Assembly (NCBI GenBank): GCA_009885425.1
Contig: VFKS01000502.1
Location: 1 to 8,278, forward strand
Direction of reading: 5' to 3'
DNA: 8,278 nucleotides
From: Novosphingobium sp.
Lineage (GTDB): Bacteria > Pseudomonadota > Alphaproteobacteria > Sphingomonadales > Sphingomonadaceae
Shown here in pieces: positions 5,383 through 8,278 of the stretch. The stretch's first letter is position 1. The number at the start of each line of letters is the position of its first letter. The notes beneath the pieces were generated by a model. The model was given only the letters and a program-made list of their open reading frames with translations. It was not told the origin of the DNA and did no database searches. Both the position numbers and the translations under genes were made by a program.

Positions 5383-7452
5383 ATGACAAGTCAGGCGCCG
5401 CGCAAGGGCATGACCGCTGGCGAAATTACCGAAACCGTCAGCGCGATTATCGCGGCGGCGACGCTATCGGAAAAAGTTGAAATGATGTCTGGCCACGGCT
5501 TCTTCGTGGCCTTTCGCGAAGACAGCGGGCGGTTCGGCGCGCGGCCCTATCGCGCAGGCGGCGGGATTGCCCGGCTCGGCGTTCCGTCATTGTGGTTCAC
5601 CGATGGCCCGCGCGGTGTGGTGCGCGGGAATTCGACCTGTTTTCCCTGCACCATGGCCCGCGGGGCAAGCTTTGACCTCGATCTGGAACGCCGGATTGGT
5701 GAAGCCATGGGGGTCGAAGCCCGGGCGCAAGGGTGCAACCTGTCGGGCGCGGTCTGCATCAACCTGCTGCGCCACCCCGGCTGGGGCCGGGCCCAGGAAA
5801 CCTATGGCGAAGATCAGCATCATCTGGGCGCGATGGGGGCGGCGCTGGCACGCGGCATCCAGACCCACAATGTTTGCGCGACGGTCAAACACTTTGCGCT
5901 CAACTCGATGGAGAACACCCGCTTTACCGTTGATGTGCGGATTGATGAGCGGACCCTGCACGAGGTTTACCTACCCCATTTCAAAGCGGTAGTTGACGCC
6001 GGGGTCGGCAGCGTGATGAGCGCCTATAACAAGGTGAACGGCGAATATTGTGGTCACAGTACGCACCTGCTGACCGACATTCTGCGCGGCGAATGGGGCT
6101 TTGCCGGGTTCGTTCATTCGGACTGGATCAAGGGCGTTTATGAAGTACGCGGGGCTGCCGCCGGGCTCGATGTCGAGAATCCGGAGCCGTTGGTCTTTGG
6201 CGGAGCACTGATCGCGGCGGTCGAACGGGGCGAGATCGACGAAGCGGTTGTTGACCTGGCAGGGACGCGGATATTGACCACGCTGTACCGCTTTCTGGCC
6301 GCGCCCGATCCGCTGCCGGAATATCCCGAAAGCCTGATCGCCTGCCCTGAGCATCGCGCTTTGGCGTTGGAGGCGGGAGAGAAATCAGCGGTTCTGCTGG
6401 CCAACGATGGCACTTTGCCGCTCGATCCGGGCGCCGTCCGGACACTGGCGGTGTTGGGCCGATTGGCCGATCTGGAGAATACTGGCGACAAGGGTTCAAG
6501 CCGGGTCCGCCCGCCCGAGGTGGTAACTGCGCTGGCGGGGCTAAGGGCGCAACTAGGTGCTGAAAATGTGCTCCACGGCACCGAGGCTGATCTGGAAGCG
6601 GCGCAAGCAGCGGCGGCAAAGGCCGATGCTATCGTAATTGTGGTCGGACTGACTGCACGGGAAGAGGGCGAATTCATTCCTGGCGGCATGACGCTGGGCG
6701 AGGACGGTTCAACCAACGATCGCGGCGCGATTGGTGGTGATCGGCGCGACTTGCGCCTGCCGCCCGATCAGGTCGCGTTGATCAAGGCGGCGGCGCATAC
6801 CGGCAAACCAATGGTAGTGGTGATCGTTGCAGGCTCAGCGGTGCTGGTCGAAGATTGGCATGCATCCGCCGGAGCAATTTTGCAGACCTTCTATTCCGGA
6901 ATGGCCGGTGGCACGGCGCTGGCGCGGTTGTTGTTCGGTGCAGTCAGCCCTAGCGGCAAGCTGCCCTTCACTGTGGCACGCGATTCGGCGGACTATCCGC
7001 CGTTCGATCCCGACGCGGAAGTGGCGGACTACGGTTATTGGCACGGTTATGCGCTGTTTGACCGGACTGGTGCCATGCCTCGCTATGCCTTTGGGCACGG
7101 GCTTTCCTATACGCGGTTCGACTATTCCAATCTGACCGCGCAGACCAGCGATGGCGCAATTGCTGTGGCGGCTACGGTTAGCAATTGCGGCAGCGTCCCC
7201 GCTGAAGAAGTGGTACAGTTCTATGTCGAGGTACCGGGCGAAGTGGTTGAACGGCCAATCAAGTCACTCAAAGCCTTTGACCGGGTGACACTGCAGCCGG
7301 GAGAGAGCCGCGTGGTCACGGCGCAAATCCTGCTGGCCGATCTGCGTTGGCGCGATCCGGCGATGCATGACTGGAAGCTGGAGCAGGGAGTCTATCGCAT
7401 TTTCGCTGGCGGAAGCTCTGACCAGTTGCTGGAGACCAGCGTTGCGATTTGA
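5383..7452 (+). CDS. Glycoside hydrolase family 3, probable cytoplasmic beta-glycosidase
   Basis: GH3 enzymes remove terminal beta-linked sugars by a retaining mechanism. The 689-residue protein has the full architecture. The N-terminal barrel carries LWFTDGPRGV (70-79), WGRAQETYGED, KHFALNSMENTR (169-180) and HSDWIKGV with the expected nucleophile Asp247. The second alpha/beta domain (about 335-530) contains VGLTAREEGE (421-430), where Glu428 is the best acid/base candidate. GDR comes at 452-454 after a stretch of roughly 20 residues absent from compact GH3 sequences such as 'EGEGxDR'. AFGHGLSYTRF (569-579) introduces the C-terminal fibronectin-III-like domain, ending at 689. No signal peptide is visible, so the substrate must enter the cell; the sugar specificity cannot be read from the sequence. 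The ATG at 5383 is preferred over an in-frame TTG at 5377; neither has a clear ribosome binding site, and coupling to coq9 (12 nt upstream) is likely. Confidence 0.93.
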   Translation: MTSQAPRKGMTAGEITETVSAIIAAATLSEKVEMMSGHGFFVAFREDSGRFGARPYRAGGGIARLGVPSLWFTDGPRGVVRGNSTCFPCTMARGASFDLDLERRIGEAMGVEARAQGCNLSGAVCINLLRHPGWGRAQETYGEDQHHLGAMGAALARGIQTHNVCATVKHFALNSMENTRFTVDVRIDERTLHEVYLPHFKAVVDAGVGSVMSAYNKVNGEYCGHSTHLLTDILRGEWGFAGFVHSDWIKGVYEVRGAAAGLDVENPEPLVFGGALIAAVERGEIDEAVVDLAGTRILTTLYRFLAAPDPLPEYPESLIACPEHRALALEAGEKSAVLLANDGTLPLDPGAVRTLAVLGRLADLENTGDKGSSRVRPPEVVTALAGLRAQLGAENVLHGTEADLEAAQAAAAKADAIVIVVGLTAREEGEFIPGGMTLGEDGSTNDRGAIGGDRRDLRLPPDQVALIKAAAHTGKPMVVVIVAGSAVLVEDWHASAGAILQTFYSGMAGGTALARLLFGAVSPSGKLPFTVARDSADYPPFDPDAEVADYGYWHGYALFDRTGAMPRYAFGHGLSYTRFDYSNLTAQTSDGAIAVAATVSNCGSVPAEEVVQFYVEVPGEVVERPIKSLKAFDRVTLQPGESRVVTAQILLADLRWRDPAMHDWKLEQGVYRIFAGGSSDQLLETSVAI

Positions 7453-7463
7453 CCTCGAGCAAA

Positions 7464-7486
7464 TTATTGCGAATGACTTGCAATAA
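7464..7486. promoter_or_regulatory. Probable Fur-type iron operator of feoAB
   Basis: A 23-bp inverted repeat has perfect 7-bp outer arms, TTATTGC and GCAATAA, around 9 bp, with further symmetric matches inside. Its core TGCGAATGACTTGCA has the form TGCnAnTnAnTnGCA, which I recall as the pattern of Fur-family (Fur/Mur) boxes in alphaproteobacteria. It starts 12 bp after the glycosidase stop and ends 29 bp before the feoA ATG, the right place for a repressor to block an feoAB promoter when iron is ample. No clear -10/-35 could be assigned. The symmetry is direct observation; Fur as the binding protein is inference. Confidence 0.78.
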
Positions 7487-7515
7487 GCGCGGTGCTGTGG
7501 CAGCGGCTTTGGCCT

Positions 7516-7755
7516 ATGACGCTTGACCTGCTTCCGCTTGAAATCCGTGCCCGCATCGTTGCGGTTGATTGGACGCGGCTGGTTCCTGAAGAGGCCCAGC
7601 GGCTCCAGGCGCTCGGTGTTGATCAGGGCGCTACAGTCAGCGTGGCCCATCGCGGGATCTTTGCGGGGCAAGATCCGATTGCCCTTTCGATCGGGCGGAT
7701 GACTGTCGCCTTACGCCGCGTCCATGCCCAGGCCATTGAAGTGGAAGCGCTATGA
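7516..7755 (+). CDS. feoA: Ferrous iron transport protein FeoA
   Basis: FeoA is a small cytoplasmic SH3-like protein that works with the FeoB ferrous iron permease. The 79-residue product starts MTLDLLPLEIRARIVAVDW and contains the typical QRLQALGVDQGATVSVAHRG turn and barrel segment (about 32-49), then IALSIGRMTVALRRVHAQAIEVE. The ATG at 7516 is preferred to an in-frame GTG at 7492 because MTLDxLP is the usual beginning; it has no strong ribosome binding site. The stop overlaps the feoB start in ATGA. The Fur-type inverted repeat 29 bp upstream suggests induction under iron limitation. Confidence 0.92.
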   Translation: MTLDLLPLEIRARIVAVDWTRLVPEEAQRLQALGVDQGATVSVAHRGIFAGQDPIALSIGRMTVALRRVHAQAIEVEAL

Positions 7756-8278
7756 CCGGGCACAGCGCCGCGCTGGTCGGCAATCCCAATGCAGGAAAAT
7801 CGGCGCTGTTCAACGCGCTGACCGGGGCGCGACAGAAAATCGCGAACTATCCGGGCGTCACGGTCGAGCGCAAGGCTGGGCGGCTGGTCGTGCCGGGCGG
7901 CGAGGCGATCGAACTGACCGACCTGCCGGGGTCCTACAGCCTTCACGCCACCAGCCCGGATGAAGAGGTGACCCGCAAGGTCATCATGGGTGAGTTTCCC
8001 GGAGAAGCTGCACCGCAGGTTCTGGTGGTTGTTCTCGATGCATCGAATCTCGAACAGCATCTGGTGTTTGCCCAGGAAGTGATCGCGCTGGGCCGCCCCT
8101 GCGTGGTGGCGCTCAACATGGTCGATCTGGCCGAGCGCGACGGCTTGGTAATCGATCCCGCCGCGCTGGAAGCGGCGCTGGGCGTGCCGGTGATCCCAAC
8201 CGTCGCGGTGCGGCGGCGCGGACTGGCTGAACTGGCCGCCGCAATTGCCGCCGCGGAAGACCGCGCAGCCGAACATCA
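7752..8278 (+). CDS. feoB: Ferrous iron permease FeoB, N-terminal G domain, runs off right edge
   Basis: FeoB imports Fe(II) across the inner membrane and has an N-terminal GTPase domain. The 175 codons present cover that domain: G1 GNPNAGKS (10-17), switch I/G2 NYPGVTVE (32-39), G3 DLPG (57-60) and G4 NMVD (122-125). The G5 position reads PTVAV (149-153) where an SA-type motif is more usual, and it is followed by RRRGLAEL. The transmembrane permease part lies beyond the window. The ATG overlaps the feoA stop by 4 bp (ATGA), so the two proteins are translationally coupled. The N-terminus is short, going straight into the first strand, as expected for FeoB. Confidence 0.95.
   Translation, partial: MTGHSAALVGNPNAGKSALFNALTGARQKIANYPGVTVERKAGRLVVPGGEAIELTDLPGSYSLHATSPDEEVTRKVIMGEFPGEAAPQVLVVVLDASNLEQHLVFAQEVIALGRPCVVALNMVDLAERDGLVIDPAALEAALGVPVIPTVAVRRRGLAELAAAIAAAEDRAAEH

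Noticed and set aside
5383..7452. Transposase remnants or target-site repeats around the glycosidase
   Set aside because: No inverted or direct repeats and no recombinase fragments were visible at either junction, and base composition is close to that of the neighbours.

Overview
The window is about 8.3 kb of dense, GC-rich (roughly low-to-mid 60% by eye) bacterial chromosome. Gene content and protein style point to an alphaproteobacterium of the order Sphingomonadales (Novosphingobium, Erythrobacter or Sphingopyxis type). The reasons are a COQ9-family protein close to feoAB, the SCO / YcgN / YgjP-like metallopeptidase string, a DUF4402-like secreted protein, and a typical alphaproteobacterial ribD-ribE pair. 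The genus assignment is an inference from family resemblance.

Layout. From 1 to 4006 all genes lie on the minus strand. In transcription order they are an SCO1/SenC-type copper lipoprotein (4006-3371), a YcgN-type cysteine-cluster protein (3374-2925), a YgjP-like zinc metallopeptidase (2932-2207), a secreted DUF4402-like protein (2162-1653), a small single-pass membrane protein with a charged helical tail (1613-1161), ribD (1171-206, probable TTG start) and the first 68 codons of riboflavin synthase (206 to beyond the left edge). The first three overlap by 4 and 8 bp. The membrane gene, ribD and ribE overlap by 11 and 1 bp. Two short gaps (44 and 39 bp) separate these blocks, so there may be two or three transcription units.

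An 87-bp divergent spacer (4007-4093) separates this set from plus-strand genes: an exported ankyrin-repeat protein (4094-4714, GTG start behind a perfect AGGAGG), a COQ9-family ubiquinone-biosynthesis protein (4717-5370), a cytoplasmic family-3 glycoside hydrolase (5383-7452), feoA (7516-7755) and the G-domain part of feoB (7752 to beyond the right edge). A strong inverted repeat matching an alphaproteobacterial Fur-type box (7464-7486) sits between the glycosidase and feoA.

How the genes work together. ribD and ribE are consecutive parts of riboflavin synthesis. SCO (copper delivery to cytochrome oxidase) and COQ9 (ubiquinone) both serve respiration but are divergently arranged. feoAB imports ferrous iron, very likely under Fur control. 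The GH3 enzyme has no obvious link with its neighbours and looks like an insertion into a coq9-feoAB neighbourhood. No mobile element, CRISPR array, tRNA/rRNA or riboswitch was seen, and every stretch over 300 bases is coding. I found no convincing novel multi-gene system. The best leads are the GH3 insertion with the Fur box behind it and the uncharacterised proteins in the minus-strand run.
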